From positions 26,719 to 90,718 of the forward strand of contig CANQLH010000003.1 of NCBI GenBank assembly GCA_947624655.1: DNA of 64,000 nt, written 5' to 3'. Shown piece after piece: positions 1-11,099 of the stretch (position 1 is the first letter of the stretch; each line of letters begins with the position of its first letter). The position numbers and the translations under genes are program-made. This DNA is from an uncultured Clostridia bacterium (GTDB taxonomy: Bacteria; Bacillota; Clostridia; TANB77; CAG-508). The notes under the pieces were generated by a model. That model ran no database searches. It was not told the origin of the DNA and worked only from the letters and a program-made list of their open reading frames with translations.

Positions 1-415
1 ACACATATGAACATATGGCAAATACTTAAATACTTCTTCTATATTTGTATTTGGCTTTACAGATATTCCGAACCTTAATATTATTTTCTTTTAAATAATT
101 TATTGTATCCATTATATCTTTTTCAGATGAAAATGCTTCTAAATGGAAGGTTATTATATTAGGTTCTATTCCTATATATTCATCTATAAATTCTTTTACA
201 TTTTCTACCATTAAATGTACATCTATTGGAATATTAGACATTTGTTTAATAGCATTAGAATATTCCTTCATAAGTTCTACTGTATTTTTAGGCACAAATT
301 TTCCATCCATTACATCAATATGAAAATAATCTGTATGTGCTACTTCTAACCCATAAAATATTTTCATAGAATTTTCTTTTGGTACATTTAATATTGAAGT
401 CGATATTTCTACCAT
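1..415 (-). CDS. rpe: Ribulose-phosphate 3-epimerase, C-terminus cut by window edge
   Basis: Interconverts ribulose-5-phosphate and xylulose-5-phosphate in the pentose phosphate pathway (cytoplasm). The N-terminal beta strand (EISTSIL), FHIDVMDGKFVP and PIDVHLMVEN are the classic Rpe motifs with metal-binding His and Asp. The start overlaps the rsgA stop by a few bases, so the two are translationally coupled. After IKV the coding strand reads GTT CGG AAT (CGG at 68-70). Dropping the C restores GISVKPNT, the conserved Rpe strand that follows, and the frame then stays open to the window edge. Without recoding the protein ends a few residues later. Family identity is secure; the recoding is inferred from the family motif. 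Confidence 0.9.
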
Positions 416-1291
416 TTATGTTCCTCCCTATCTTTTAAATCATTATATATTTTAATATAGTTTTGATAACGTTCTTCTCTTATTTTAGAATCTTTTAGAG
501 CCTTTTTTATGCAACATTTTTCTTCTTTAATATGGCTACAACTAGGTGCAAACTCGCAATCATTAATATAATCTCTAAACTCTATAAAATATTTATCTAA
601 ATTATTTGATTCAATTTCATATATATCTATTGTTTGAAATCCGTGGAGTATCAAGTAAAAATGAATTTTCACCTATTTCATATAAACACACATCTGTTGT
701 TGTATTTTTGCCCATTTTATTTTTCTTGCTAATTTCACCAATTTGAGTTATATCTTTATCTAAAATAATATTTGTTAACGTTGACTTACCGAACTCCAGA
801 CTGACCGTGCAAACACACTTGTATTTTCTTTTAATATTTCTTTTAAATTATCTATTCCTTCTTTAGTTATTGCATTTATTTTTAAGACATTATATCCGCA
901 CACTTTTGTATAAATCATATAACATGTCTGTGTCTTTTGCATTTAAATCAATTTTATTTATAACTATAACTGATTTTAAGTTTAGAAATTCCGCCAAAAC
1001 AAGTTCTTTATCTAATAAAAGCAGATTAGGCTTTGGCATTTTAGGAGAGATTACAAATATTATTTGAGAAATATTACTAACTTTTGGTCTTTTTATAAAC
1101 GTAATTCTTTCTAAAACCTTCTCAATAACTGCTTGATTTTCTGTGACTTCATCAATTTCTACATTATCTCCAACAACAGGTTTTAATTCTTCTGTTTTAA
1201 GTCTTCCTCTTGCTGTACATTCATAAAGTTTTCCGCTATTAGATTTTACAATATATATATTTGATACAATTCTAATAATTTTTCCAATCAT
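409..1291 (-). CDS. rsgA: Ribosome small-subunit GTPase RsgA, joined across four CGG +1 sites
   Basis: Circularly permuted GTPase that matures and checks the 30S subunit. An N-terminal OB fold (to about residue 70) is followed by the G4 motif NKID. Then come a P-loop near residue 162 (GQSGVGKST), a DTPG switch, and a C-terminal zinc region with Cys-Cys-His-Cys (CEFAPSC, EEKCC). About 292 residues after joining, normal for the family. Four coding-strand CGGs each precede a conserved Gly and need a one-base skip: 896-898 (V-GYN), 805-807 (A-GQS), 789-791 (V-GKS) and 641-643 (P-GF). Two lie inside the P-loop. Read literally, the first gives CGG ATA TAA and ends the protein before the GTPase core. 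Start is ATG with GGAG 8 nt upstream. Confidence 0.88.
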
Positions 1292-1296
1292 CTACT

Positions 1297-1998
1297 TTAC
1301 TCCACTATTTTCTCTAAATTAAAGTTTAAATAGTCTGCACTAATGAGTTTAAGCTGAATATTGCCTATATTTCCTTGTATTCCTTCATTAAGAGAATCTC
1401 CATGTAAATGGCCATATATACATTCTTTTACATTATACTTTTGCATAAGTTTTATAAATTCTGAATTTTCCATTAAAATATTATTAGTTGGAGGGTAATG
1501 CATACATATGATAATTGGTTTATCTTCTCCAAACCTTTTTATTCCCTCATTTATCGAAAGATCTAGTCTTATAAGCTCTCTATCTAAAATAGGTTTATCT
1601 TCTTCTTTATTAGAAATAACCCATCCTCTTGTTCCTGCAATAATATGTCCTTCAACTTCATAGGCGTTATTATGTAAAAAGCTAATATTTTTAAATTCAT
1701 TTTCTTCCATAAATTCATTAAGTTTTTTTAAGCTATTCCACCAATAATCGTGATTGCCTTTTAACAGTATTTTTTTGCCTGGTAAATTATTTAAGTATTC
1801 AAAATCTTTAAATGTGTCAGAAAGCTCCATAGCCCACGAAAAATCTCCTGGAAGCAAAACAGTATCTTCTTCTTTTACTTTTTCCATCCAGCTTTTTTTA
1901 ATTTTATTTTCATGATTTGTCCAATTCTCTCCAAATATATCCATTGGCTTTGGCTGACTAAAGGACAAATGTAAATCGGCTATTGCATATATTGACAA
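1297..1998 (-). CDS. Calcineurin-like metallophosphoesterase
   Basis: A 233-residue single-domain binuclear metallophosphoesterase, predicted cytosolic. The metal-ligand blocks are in order: ADLHLS (residues 7-12), LPGDFSWA (about 50), KGNHDYWW (about 80), MHYPP (about 167) and GHLHGDS (about 195). The substrate cannot be told from sequence; relatives act on phosphodiesters or phosphoproteins. Starts with TTG seven bases after AAGGAGG, with no closer ATG. Lies 5 bp upstream of rsgA in the same transcription direction, so probably co-transcribed with it. No CGG site. Confidence 0.8.
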   Translation of the reverse strand: MSIYAIADLHLSFSQPKPMDIFGENWTNHENKIKKSWMEKVKEEDTVLLPGDFSWAMELSDTFKDFEYLNNLPGKKILLKGNHDYWWNSLKKLNEFMEENEFKNISFLHNNAYEVEGHIIAGTRGWVISNKEEDKPILDRELIRLDLSINEGIKRFGEDKPIIICMHYPPTNNILMENSEFIKLMQKYNVKECIYGHLHGDSLNEGIQGNIGNIQLKLISADYLNFNLEKIVE

Positions 1999-2027
1999 AT
2001 TTAATCCTCCTTATTTTTTTTAATTTA

Positions 2028-3025
2028 TTACTGACCTATCTTTAAGTTTGGCATAGCATTTAATGTTAAATCTGATATATCTCCTGCAAGATATCTATAA
2101 TACCCGGGCAGATGCAATCATTGCTGCATTATCTGTGCAAAGACTTAAATCTGGAAAATATATGTCTACATTTAAGTCCTTACCAAGCTGAGCAAATTTT
2201 TCTCTTATATATGAATTTGCTGAAACTCCTCCTGCTAAGGCTACTTTTTTTAAATGTGTCTGTTCTAAGGCTTTTTTCGTATTTTCTATAAGCATATCTG
2301 TTACAGTATTTTCAAAGCTTGCACACAAATCTTCTTTCTTTAGATTTTTTTTATTGTGATTTAGATTAATTACAGCTGTCTTTATTCCACTAAAGCTAAA
2401 ATCTAGGTTCTCTAAATGTGTTTTAGGAAGTTCAATATTTGGAGTGCCACTTTTTGCAAGCTTATCTACTTTTGGACCTCCTGGGTATGTTAAGTCCATT
2501 ACCCTTGCCACTTTATCAAAAGCTTCTCCTATTGCATCATCACGAGTTTTACCAAGTATAGTAAATTTTGTATAATCTTCAATTTTTACTAAATGAGTAT
2601 GTCCACCTGAAATAATCAGACATAAAAATTCTGGTTTAAGCTCTTTAAATGTAATATAATTTGCTGCAATATGACCTTCTATATGATTTACTCCGAACTA
2701 ATGGTTTTCCTGTCGCATAGCTTAATGCTTTAGCATATCCTACGCCAACAAGAAGTGCTCCAACAAGGCCTGGTCCATAAGTACAAGCTATAACATCTAT
2801 GTCAGTAAAGCTTAAATTTGCTTTTCTTAGTGCCTCATTTGTAACAGTAGTTATGGCTTCAATATGTTTTCTTGATGCAATTTCAGGAACGACTCCTCCA
2901 AATTTTTCGTGAATACATATTTGCGAGTTTATAACATTAGAAAGAACCTCTCTCCCATTTTTTACAATAGAGGCAGAGGTTTCGTCACAACTTGTTTCAA
3001 TTCCTAAAACGATTATGTCTTTCAT
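2028..3025 (-). CDS. tsaD: tRNA threonylcarbamoyladenosine transferase TsaD, joined across two CGG +1 sites
   Basis: Catalytic subunit for the universal t6A37 modification of ANN-decoding tRNAs; usually essential. The N-terminal [10 protein letters not shown], the metal motif NHIEGH near residue 107, [16 protein letters not shown] and ALAGGVSAN are all present. Joined length is about 331 residues, as expected. CGG at 2693-2695 interrupts [12 protein letters not shown] just before the iron-binding histidines. CGG at 2104-2106 interrupts IASA-GYYRY near the C-terminus; literal reading there gives a stop after two more codons. AAAGGA precedes a double ATG (3028 or 3025), and the upstream site-2 protease ends at 3048. 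Two one-base insertions in such a gene argue for decoding rather than decay. Confidence 0.9.
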
Positions 3026-3047
3026 CATTATTTCCTTTCGTATGTTT

Positions 3048-3782
3048 TTATAATAATCCAAATATTGTAGCTCCAATATGTATTAATCCACTATACATAA
3101 AGTTAAGTGCAGGTGAAATAATGTTTCCTGCAATACCTGTTATCCAAATAATAAGGAATACTAAATAAAATAACCTTTCGTGTTCATAAAGCCATTGTCT
3201 TCCATTATATGGTAAGAATTTAACTAGGATTTTTGAACCATCTAATGGTGGAAGCGGAATTAAATTAAATATCCCAAGGCCTATGTTCATAATAATTGCA
3301 TATTGTATTATAGAAGTAATAATACTTCCAGCTTCTGTAACAACAAATGAACTTGCAAACTTAAATATTGCACAATAAATTAATGTAAGTACAATAGAAA
3401 GTATAAAATTCATTATTGGTCCTGCTGCTGCAACTATTGCTTCACCAGTAAGTTCAGAATACTTTCTATCAAAATTTCTTGGATTTATTGCAACAGGTTT
3501 TCCCCAACCAAATCCAACAAATAATAACAATACAAATCCCACGGGATCAATATGAGAAAATGGGTTCAAGTTAAGTCTTCCTTGATTTTCTGGTGTATCA
3601 TCTCCCAGTTTCGTTGCAGCATAAGCATGTGCAAATTCATGAAATGTTATTGCAATTAACACTCCAGGAAGTGTTAGTAGTAATGCAAGCCATTCGAATT
3701 GTGACATTCCCATAAGGTTCATTAATACTAACACTATTAATATCAAATATACAAATCTATTATCTGTATAAAACATAGGCAT
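3048..3782 (-). CDS. Site-2 protease family zinc metalloprotease (M50)
   Basis: Multi-spanning intramembrane metalloprotease of the short M50B type (FtsH-protease-like, YwhC group). The zinc motif HEFAHA lies in the second hydrophobic segment (about residue 48), and the second zinc ligand is in [13 protein letters not shown] near residue 178. Most of the chain is hydrophobic, consistent with five or six membrane spans. 244 residues, normal. An in-frame ATG at 3776 lies at a better distance from GAGGAG and may be the true start. Sits between leuS and tsaD with short gaps. Substrate unknown; some relatives process regulatory factors. Confidence 0.85.
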   Translation of the reverse strand: MPMFYTDNRFVYLILIVLVLMNLMGMSQFEWLALLLTLPGVLIAITFHEFAHAYAATKLGDDTPENQGRLNLNPFSHIDPVGFVLLLFVGFGWGKPVAINPRNFDRKYSELTGEAIVAAAGPIMNFILSIVLTLIYCAIFKFASSFVVTEAGSIITSIIQYAIIMNIGLGIFNLIPLPPLDGSKILVKFLPYNGRQWLYEHERLFYLVFLIIWITGIAGNIISPALNFMYSGLIHIGATIFGLL

Positions 3783-3794
3783 TTCTCCTCTACA

Positions 3795-6242
3795 TTATTT
3801 ATTTTTTACAACTAAATTATATATCTTGCCTGGTACATATATTTCTTTAACAACTTCATATTTTTGCTTAATTTCTTTAACTTGCTCTGAATTTTTTATA
3901 ACATCTAAAGCTTCTTCATTACTTGCATTGGCATTTACTTCTATGCAGAACTTAACTTTTCCATTAACTTGAACTGGGATTTCTTTAGTTCCACCTTTCA
4001 TTTCTTCTTCATTTACTTCTGGCCAATTTTGGTTATATACAAAATCTGTTTTTCCAAGTTTTTCCCATTCTTCTTCTGCAAAGTGAGGTGCAAGTGGTGC
4101 AAGTAAAGTTATATATGTTTCTACTGTATTTACTAAAAGCTTTGTATTAAGCTCTTTTTCTCTTATATACTCACTTATTTTATTAAATAGCTCCATACTT
4201 CTAGCTATTGCTGTATTAAATCTAAAATCATCTATGTCTTCTCCCATAGCTTTAATTGTTTGATTTTTTACTCTAAGTAGTTCTACCTCTTTTTCTCCAA
4301 TTTTGTTTGTCGAAGTATTATTCTTTAGCTCATTTACACTATCAATTAATCGTTCAATTTTTCCAAAGTATTTAACCATTGACTCAATTCCTTTTTCGTC
4401 CCATGGTCCACCTTGTCTATAATCAAAACCAAACATAATATACATTCTAAATACATCTGAGCCATATTTTTCGATATATTCTTCTGGAGATACGGTATTA
4501 CCTTTACTCTTGCTCATTTTATTTCCATCAGGCCCTAAAATCATTCCTTGATGTATTAGTCTCTTAAATGGTTCATCAAAATTTAAGTAACCTAAATCTC
4601 TAAGTGCCTTTGCCATAAATCTAGCATATATTAAGTGCATTGCTGCATGTTCTTTTCCACCAACATAAGTATCTACTGGTGCCATTTTGTTTACTATATC
4701 TTTATCAAATGCTTTTTCAGAGTTTTTAGAATCTGGATATCTAAGTTCATACCAAGAAGAACATACAAATGTATCTAATGTATCAGCTTCTCTTGTAGCC
4801 TTTCCTCCACACTTTGGGCATGTACAATTCATAAATTCTTTTGATTTTTTAAGTGGAGATTCTCCATCTGGTTTAAACTCTACGTCATAAGGAAGATGCA
4901 CTGGTAAATCTTTTTCAGGTACTACAACTGTTCCACATTTATCACAATATATAATTGGAATTGGTGCTCCCCAATATCTTTGTCTTGAAACAAGCCAATC
5001 TTTTAATCTATAATTAACTGTCTTCTTACCTTTTCCTACTTTGCTTAAGTCTTCTGTGATTTTATTCTTAGCATCATCAGAACCTAAGCCATTATATTTG
5101 CCACTATTTATTAATACTCCATATTCTGTATATGGAAGCTCTACATTTTCATTGTTTTTGCTTGTTACAACTTGTTTTATTGGTAAATTATATTTAGTCG
5201 CAAAAGCATAATCTCTTGTATCATGAGCAGGTACTGCCATAACAGAGCCTGTTCCATAATCTTCTAGCACATAATCTGCTATCCATACTGGAACTTTTTC
5301 GTTATTTATAGGGTTTATTGCATAAGCTCCTGTAAATACCCCTGTCTTTTCTTTATCTGTTGACAATCTTTCAATTTCATTTAATTTCGATGTCTCTTTT
5401 ATATAATTTTCAACTTGTTCTTTGCATTCAGCTGTTGTTATTTCTTGAACAAGACTACTTTCAGGTGCAACAACAACATAAGTTACTCCTGATAATGTAT
5501 CAGCCCTAGTTGTAAATACTGTTATTTCGTGTTTGCCATCTTCTAGTGCAAATTTTATCTCACTACCTTCAGATTTACCTATCCAATTTGTTTGAACTTT
5601 TTTTGTTGATTCTGGCCAATCTAATTTATCTAAATCTTGTAATAACTCCTCAGCATAATCAGTTATTTTGAAGAACCATTGAGCTAGCTTCTTTCTTTTT
5701 ACTTCTGAGCCACATCTTTCACACTTTCCACCGATAACTTGCTCATTTGCTAGAACTGTTTTGCAACTATCACACCAGTTAACAGGTGCCTCTTTTTTAT
5801 ATGCTAGTCCCGCTTCGTATAACTTCGTGAAAAGCCATTGTGTCCATTTATAGTAATCTGGCATACATGTTTCTACTGAATAATTCCAGTCGTAACTTCC
5901 ACCCATTTCTTCTAACTGACGTTTCATTGTCTCTATATTTTTTAAAGTAGAGTCTTCTGGGTGTATACCTGTTTTTATTGCGTAATTTTCTGCTGGAAGT
6001 CCAAATGCATCAAATCCCATTGGATGAAACACATTGTATCCTTTCATCTTTTTATATCTTGCAAATGAATCTGATGGTCCATAGTTAAACCAATGACCTA
6101 AATGTAGTTTTGCACCTGATGGATATGAAAACATCTCTAGGATATAAAACTTTTCTTTATCACTATTCATATCAAATTTATATACATCTTTTTCCTTCCA
6201 CTTCTTTTGCCATTTTGCATCAACTTTTTTTGAATATTCCAT
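3795..6242 (-). CDS. leuS: Leucyl-tRNA synthetase
   Basis: Charges tRNA-Leu (class I). The HIGH motif variant HLGHW lies near residue 47, the editing domain with [15 protein letters not shown] near 340, and the KMSKS loop NKMSKSKGN near 600. A C-terminal anticodon-binding region follows and ends in a short LeuRS tail. 815 residues, full length, with no CGG +1 site. CGG does occur out of phase (for example GTT ATC GGT near 5732, and GAA GCG GGA) and does not disturb the frame, which makes this gene a useful internal control. GGAGG lies 8 nt before the ATG. Confidence 0.97.
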   Translation of the reverse strand: MEYSKKVDAKWQKKWKEKDVYKFDMNSDKEKFYILEMFSYPSGAKLHLGHWFNYGPSDSFARYKKMKGYNVFHPMGFDAFGLPAENYAIKTGIHPEDSTLKNIETMKRQLEEMGGSYDWNYSVETCMPDYYKWTQWLFTKLYEAGLAYKKEAPVNWCDSCKTVLANEQVIGGKCERCGSEVKRKKLAQWFFKITDYAEELLQDLDKLDWPESTKKVQTNWIGKSEGSEIKFALEDGKHEITVFTTRADTLSGVTYVVVAPESSLVQEITTAECKEQVENYIKETSKLNEIERLSTDKEKTGVFTGAYAINPINNEKVPVWIADYVLEDYGTGSVMAVPAHDTRDYAFATKYNLPIKQVVTSKNNENVELPYTEYGVLINSGKYNGLGSDDAKNKITEDLSKVGKGKKTVNYRLKDWLVSRQRYWGAPIPIIYCDKCGTVVVPEKDLPVHLPYDVEFKPDGESPLKKSKEFMNCTCPKCGGKATREADTLDTFVCSSWYELRYPDSKNSEKAFDKDIVNKMAPVDTYVGGKEHAAMHLIYARFMAKALRDLGYLNFDEPFKRLIHQGMILGPDGNKMSKSKGNTVSPEEYIEKYGSDVFRMYIMFGFDYRQGGPWDEKGIESMVKYFGKIERLIDSVNELKNNTSTNKIGEKEVELLRVKNQTIKAMGEDIDDFRFNTAIARSMELFNKISEYIREKELNTKLLVNTVETYITLLAPLAPHFAEEEWEKLGKTDFVYNQNWPEVNEEEMKGGTKEIPVQVNGKVKFCIEVNANASNEEALDVIKNSEQVKEIKQKYEVVKEIYVPGKIYNLVVKNK

Positions 6243-6321
6243 ACTTCATTCCTCCAAAATTTAGAAATTAATACTAACGATATATACTATATCATATTTT
6301 TCTTGCATTGTATACATACTT

Positions 6322-6349
6322 TTTACTCTATTTTAGAAAATAGAGTAAA
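6322..6349 (-). terminator. Inverted repeat between the AAA ATPase gene and leuS
   Basis: A near-perfect stem (TTTACTCTATTTT / AAAATAGAGTAAA) about 14 nt beyond the ATPase stop codon and 70-80 nt before the leuS start. A-rich and T-rich flanks on both sides fit a bidirectional intrinsic terminator. It would separate the accessory 6.4-9.3 kb block from leuS. Confidence 0.6.
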
Positions 6350-6362
6350 TTTTATCTATTAT

Positions 6363-7676
6363 TTATATTATCATAGAATTTATTATTTTATCTATATATT
6401 CCACCATAAATAGAGGTATATTGATTAAATTATTATCTTTATTTAAATTTCTCATTGAAAATCTAATTCTAATTTTTGGATTATATTTTTCATTATAAAC
6501 TTTTAAGCTAGTATTATTAATATTTTCACTAGATTTTACTTCAATTGGAACAATATTATTTTTATGCTGAAGCATAAAATCTATTTCATATCTATTATCA
6601 AATGTAAAATAATATGGTTGCAATCCAATAGACGATAAAGTTTGTATTACATAATTTTCTGTTAATGCACCTTTAAATTCTTCAAATAATTTATTTCCTT
6701 CTATTACAATTTTACTGTCTAAATCTGTCATTTTCCTTAATAAACCAACATCATTTAGATATATCTTAAATGCAGATAAATCATTATAACTAATTAGTGG
6801 CATACTAGGTTTTGTGACATTGTATACTTTATATACAATATTAGCATCTTTTAGCCAATTTAATGCACCTTCATATTCTCTTGCTCTTGCTCCTTCTTTT
6901 ACAACTTGATATAAAAATTTTTTATTTTCTTTTGATATTTGAGAGGGGATACTATTCCAAATAATAGAAATTCTATTTGCTTCAATATTAGTAGTGTGTT
7001 TTGAGAAATCACTTTCATAGGCTCTTAAAATATTTTCTTGTATTTTATTTATCTTTTCCATGTCTTTTTCTTTAATCCAAGATTTTACCGCCTCTGGCAT
7101 ACCACCTATTATAAAATATGCTTTTAGCTTTTCACTTAATCTATCGAAAAATATATTTGGAATATTTTCAATTTGTTTTATTGAATTCATATATTCTACT
7201 AGATTTTCACAATTATCTGCTTTTAAAAACTCTGAAAATGTCATTGGATACATGTCTAAGAAATCAACTTTGCCTACCGGAAAAGATGTATGCGATAGAC
7301 GTATACCAAGTAATGAACCAGCACTAATAATATGATATTCTTTTGCTTCTTCCTCAAAATATTTTAATGAATTTAAGGCATTCGGACATTCTTGTATTTC
7401 ATCAAAAACAATTAATGTTTTTTCTGGAATAATCGCTTTTCCATAAATAAAAGATAATTGTTCTAAAATTCTTTTTGGATCTTTAGTATTATCAAATAGA
7501 TTATATAATTCTGTATCGTGATCAAAATTAAAATATGCTATTCCATTATAATTTTCGTTTCCAAATTGTTTTATTATGTATGTTTTACCAACCTGTCTTG
7601 CTCCACGCAATATTAATGGTTTTCTATTTTTATCATTTTTCCACTTAATTAAATCATTCATTATTTTTCTATCCAT
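6363..7676 (-). CDS. AAA-family ATPase with DUF4143 C-terminal domain
   Basis: Roughly 437 residues. An N-terminal P-loop (RGARQVGKTY, about residue 25) and Walker B with sensor (TLIVFDEIQE, about 95) are followed by a DUF4143 PD-(D/E)XK-like C-terminus (YEIDFMLQ, PIEVKSS). Such proteins are common, often horizontally mobile, and of unclear function; they are sometimes discussed with toxin or defence genes. The ATG at 7676 is preferred because the upstream ATG touches the GGGAG ribosome site. The gene groups with fic and a MazF-like gene, an accessory cluster between leuS and lysS. Family call is secure; the role is not known. Confidence 0.85.
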   Translation of the reverse strand: MDRKIMNDLIKWKNDKNRKPLILRGARQVGKTYIIKQFGNENYNGIAYFNFDHDTELYNLFDNTKDPKRILEQLSFIYGKAIIPEKTLIVFDEIQECPNALNSLKYFEEEAKEYHIISAGSLLGIRLSHTSFPVGKVDFLDMYPMTFSEFLKADNCENLVEYMNSIKQIENIPNIFFDRLSEKLKAYFIIGGMPEAVKSWIKEKDMEKINKIQENILRAYESDFSKHTTNIEANRISIIWNSIPSQISKENKKFLYQVVKEGARAREYEGALNWLKDANIVYKVYNVTKPSMPLISYNDLSAFKIYLNDVGLLRKMTDLDSKIVIEGNKLFEEFKGALTENYVIQTLSSIGLQPYYFTFDNRYEIDFMLQHKNNIVPIEVKSSENINNTSLKVYNEKYNPKIRIRFSMRNLNKDNNLINIPLFMVEYIDKIINSMII

Positions 7677-7751
7677 GGCTATCATCTCCCATATATATTA
7701 TAGCACATGTTTAATAATTTTACACATTTTTTACAATATTTTTAATTTTTT

Positions 7752-8630
7752 TTACACATTTTTAGCAGTTTCTTTATTTCTATCCGTGCTAACATTAATA
7801 TGCAAAGAAACATTATTATCTAGTTTATTATTTTTATTAAATAACAAATTTTCAAAAAATAGCATTAGGTACTTTTGATTTTCTTCAATTCCTTTTGAAA
7901 TGTTACTATAATTTGCTCTAACTAAAGCATTTCTAAAATATAATGAATTATCTTTGAATAGTTCGTTATTAACATTAAAACCTTTGCTATTCAAATATTT
8001 TTGTATAAATAGAGCAGTAGTTCTTGTATTGCCTTCTCCAAAAGGATGTACTTGCCAAATATGTGCTGTGAATGTACATAATCTTTCTATTTTTTCTTTA
8101 TCTGTTTTTTCTACATATTTTTGTTTTGCTTCTTCTTCAAAGTCATATTTTAAAGTTTCTTCTATCATAGAGTAATCAGCATATTGTACTGATTCTCCGT
8201 CTAATATAGGTTCTTTTTTTGTAATGTTATAATCTCTAAATTCTCCAATGTATTTTTCATCAATTCCTATATCAATATTTTCAAACAATTTTTTATGATA
8301 TTGTTTTAATGTTAAATAATTAAATGTAAATGCTTTATCATTTAGTATTTTTACTATTCTTAATGAAACCTCATCTGCTTGTTTTTCTTTTCTATTTACT
8401 CTTTTTTTATCAGTATTTTCATAATATTCTTTTATTTCTTCTTCTACAACTTCATAACTTTTGTTACCAATTACATTTTCAGTAGCTAATTGGACCATAT
8501 ATTCAGAAGGAGTAAGATTATCAACGGCTTGAAGCCCAAATGCAATGTTCCAATTTAACTGGCGTTCTTTGCAGTCTTCTGTTTCACCAATTTTTTCATA
8601 TTTAATTTTGTCTAAATAATTTTCATTCAT
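7752..8630 (-). CDS. Fic/DOC family protein (putative AMP transferase)
   Basis: 292 residues. The Fic motif HPFGEGNTRTTALF near residue 196 has the catalytic His, the anion-hole Gly/Asn and both Arg residues. Fic proteins usually transfer AMP from ATP to a hydroxyl side chain of a target protein. I see no clear inhibitory (S/T)xxxE(G/N) helix, so its control is uncertain. Starts 7 nt after GGAGGG. Lies 140 bp downstream of the MazF-like gene and upstream of the AAA/DUF4143 gene. Could be a toxin, a host-regulating AMPylator or a de-AMPylator. Confidence 0.85.
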   Translation of the reverse strand: MNENYLDKIKYEKIGETEDCKERQLNWNIAFGLQAVDNLTPSEYMVQLATENVIGNKSYEVVEEEIKEYYENTDKKRVNRKEKQADEVSLRIVKILNDKAFTFNYLTLKQYHKKLFENIDIGIDEKYIGEFRDYNITKKEPILDGESVQYADYSMIEETLKYDFEEEAKQKYVEKTDKEKIERLCTFTAHIWQVHPFGEGNTRTTALFIQKYLNSKGFNVNNELFKDNSLYFRNALVRANYSNISKGIEENQKYLMLFFENLLFNKNNKLDNNVSLHINVSTDRNKETAKNV

Positions 8631-8769
8631 AAACTTACCCTCCTAACTTTTTATCCTAGTGGTTTCATTGAACAAATACATAAATTTGTTGTAATTTACT
8701 ATATTATTATTGTTTATTCTATTTTTTACTTTCAAAAAATGCTATTTTACTGCTACGCCATTGAACTTA

Positions 8770-9273
8770 TTAATCATTATTACTTTTCAAATTATCATAA
8801 AAGCTTTTTTTGTATTCTTCTATTTTTTCATTATCAACCTTTCCAATTTTGAACAATATTTGTTCGTTTGAAATTTTATATACTACATCTGTTTTTACTA
8901 TACTATCCCTATGTAAATTGTTTATATTGTCTTTTTCTACTAATTTATTTGCACTAAATTTTAATTTTTCTAAATTAGAAGATATAAGCATTCCAAAATT
9001 TTCTATTGGAACCGCTGTATTATCTTGGTCTATTATTACAAAAAGATGATTTTTTCCTATTTTTCCATCATAATATACATATTCTTTTACAAAAACAATA
9101 TCGCCAATTTTACATTCTACACTATATTGTTCTTCTTGTTCCTTTATCCAATTTTCTGCATTTCCTTTATGCCATTCTTCTTCAACTGGGTATTCGTCAA
9201 ATGCTTCTTTTACATCTTTAACTTTGCCATATTTATATGCAGTTTTTAAAAATTCGCTTATTTCTTCCTTCAT
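8770..9273 (-). CDS. PemK/MazF-like protein (possible endoribonuclease toxin)
   Basis: 167 residues. An N-terminal helical stretch of about 55 residues comes first. Then follows a MazF-type beta barrel: CKIGDIVFVKEYVYYDGKIG, HLFVIID, and a late LHRDSIVKTD segment resembling the second half of PemK/MazF folds. MazF relatives cleave mRNA at specific sites. No separate antitoxin gene is next to it, so the N-terminal extension may act as antitoxin or the protein may not be a toxin. Fold-level call only. Confidence 0.5.
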   Translation of the reverse strand: MKEEISEFLKTAYKYGKVKDVKEAFDEYPVEEEWHKGNAENWIKEQEEQYSVECKIGDIVFVKEYVYYDGKIGKNHLFVIIDQDNTAVPIENFGMLISSNLEKLKFSANKLVEKDNINNLHRDSIVKTDVVYKISNEQILFKIGKVDNEKIEEYKKSFYDNLKSNND

Positions 9274-9318
9274 AAAAACAATTTACCTTTCTATCTTTCA
9301 TTTAATCATTTTTGTTAT

Positions 9319-10830
9319 CTATTGGCGGTCTGAAAGTGGTTTCATTGTTGGGAATAATAGTACATCTCGAATTGATGCAGAATCTGTTAGAAGCATTATG
9401 AGCCTATCTATTCCAATTCCAAGTCCTCCTGTTGGTGGAAGTCCAATTTCTAGAGCATTTATAAAGTCTTCATCCATCATTCCTGCTTCATCATCGCCAT
9501 TTTCTCTTGCTGCTATTTCATCTTTAAATCTCTGATATTGGTCGATTGGGTCATTTAATTCAGAGAAAGCATTACCATATTCTCTACCACAAATAAATGC
9601 TTCAAATCTTTGTGTAATTCTTGGATCTTCTTTTTTCTTCTTTGCAAGTGGAGATACTTCTACTGGATAATCATACACAAATGTTGGTTGAATAAGTGTT
9701 TTTTCAACATATTCATCAAAGAACAAGCTTATAATATTACCTCTTGTTTCTTTTCCTGATGGAATTTCAATATTTCTTTCTTTTGCTAAAGCTATTGCTT
9801 CTTCATCAGTATTTATTGTATTAAAGTCAACTCCGCATGCTTCTTTTATGCTATCAATCATTGTTATTCTCTTCCATTTTGTACCTAAATCAATTTCTGT
9901 TCCTTGATAAGTAATCTTTGTTGTTCCACATACTTTTTCTGCACATCTTCTAAAGATTTCTTCTGTTATATTCATCATATCATTATAATCTTCAAATGCA
10001 GAATATAGCTCTATTGATGTAAACTCAGGATTATGTCTTATATCCATTCCTTCATTTCTAAATATTCTACCAATTTCATATACTTTATCATATCCACCTA
10101 CAATTAGTCTCTTTAGGTTTAATTCTGTTGCAATTCTTAGGTACATATCTAAGTCTAAAGTATTATGATGTGTTATAAATGGCCTTGCTGTTGCTCCACC
10201 TGATATTGTGTTTAATATAGGTGTTTCAACTTCTAAATATCCTTTTTCATCTAATATTCTTCTAATCTCACTTATTATTTGACTTCTTTTAATAAATGTT
10301 TCCTTTACTTCTGGATTTACAATTAAATCAACATATCTTTGTCTATATCTTAAATCCATATCTTTTAAACCATGAAACTTTTCTGGAAGCGGTCTTAATG
10401 ATTTAGAAAGCAAAGTTATCTCCTTTGCATGTACAGAGATTTCCTCAGTTCTAGTTTTAAATACAAAACCTGTAATTCCAATTATATCTCCTACATCATA
10501 AGTCTTAAATTCCTTATAATTTTCTTCTCCTAAGTCATTTGTACTAACGTAACTTTGTATTGTTCCTTGGCTATCTTGTATAGTACAAAAAGAAGCTTTA
10601 CCCATAATTCTCTTTGACATTATCCTACCTGCAACTGTTACATCTTTTCCTTCTAAAGCTTCATAATTTGTTTTAACATCCTTACTTGTATGTGTTCTAT
10701 CAAATTTAGTTATTTCAAATGGATTTTTATTATTCTTTGTTAACTCTTCTAATTTTTCTCTTCTAATTTGCATCAAATGGTTTACGTCTTGTTCTGTTAT
10801 CTCATTGTTTTCATTTTCATTCATGTTCAT
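9319..10830 (-). CDS. lysS: Lysyl-tRNA synthetase (class II)
   Basis: Charges tRNA-Lys. An N-terminal OB anticodon-binding domain (about 55-165) is followed by the class II core: motif 2 region [14 protein letters not shown] near residue 260 and motif 3 GLGIGIDRL near 475. About 503 residues, normal. A TTG lies 12 nt upstream, but GGGGGAG immediately precedes the ATG at 10830, so that start is preferred (an ATG two codons on is also possible). No CGG +1 site; TGC GGA near 9828 is out of phase and harmless. Confidence 0.97.
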   Translation of the reverse strand: MNMNENENNEITEQDVNHLMQIRREKLEELTKNNKNPFEITKFDRTHTSKDVKTNYEALEGKDVTVAGRIMSKRIMGKASFCTIQDSQGTIQSYVSTNDLGEENYKEFKTYDVGDIIGITGFVFKTRTEEISVHAKEITLLSKSLRPLPEKFHGLKDMDLRYRQRYVDLIVNPEVKETFIKRSQIISEIRRILDEKGYLEVETPILNTISGGATARPFITHHNTLDLDMYLRIATELNLKRLIVGGYDKVYEIGRIFRNEGMDIRHNPEFTSIELYSAFEDYNDMMNITEEIFRRCAEKVCGTTKITYQGTEIDLGTKWKRITMIDSIKEACGVDFNTINTDEEAIALAKERNIEIPSGKETRGNIISLFFDEYVEKTLIQPTFVYDYPVEVSPLAKKKKEDPRITQRFEAFICGREYGNAFSELNDPIDQYQRFKDEIAARENGDDEAGMMDEDFINALEIGLPPTGGLGIGIDRLIMLLTDSASIRDVLLFPTMKPLSDRQ

Positions 10831-10927
10831 ATACTCCCCCAATATTTATAAATATCTAATATTATATATCAAAGTCCCATAAAATGCAAGAAAATGTTGT
10901 AGTTAAAGTAAAGCAGTATTAAATAAA

Positions 10928-11082
10928 TTTGGAAGCAATATATTTAATTTACGAAGTGACGCGTAGCATGGGAGCGACTTAGAGGATGTTGAACAAAGAG
11001 TGCCTCAGCACTATTTGTTCATACATTCCTCTCAGGAGACGACCAACAAGGAACGAGTCAAATTAAATATATTACTTCCAAA
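10928..11082. repeat. Family A inverted-repeat element, copy 1
   Basis: About 155 bp bounded by a 23-bp inverted terminal repeat (TTTGGAAGCAATATATTTAA and its complement). The core is GC-richer, with conserved blocks CGAAGTGACGCGTAGC, GGGAGCGACTTAGAG and GACGACCAACAAGGAACGAG. Between them is a variable hairpin, here a long one with GAACAAA/TTTGTTC arms and a small apical stem. Copies 2 and 3 are at 18593 and 25236. No ORF. It lies between lysS and the fused ABC gene and looks like a MITE or a mobile structured RNA. Confidence 0.8.
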
Positions 11083-11099
11083 TAAATATTATTTACACG

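Noticed and set aside
10928..11082. CRISPR array or IS element in family A repeats
   Set aside because: No regular spacer-repeat unit and no transposase ORF; only single inverted-repeat units at distant sites.
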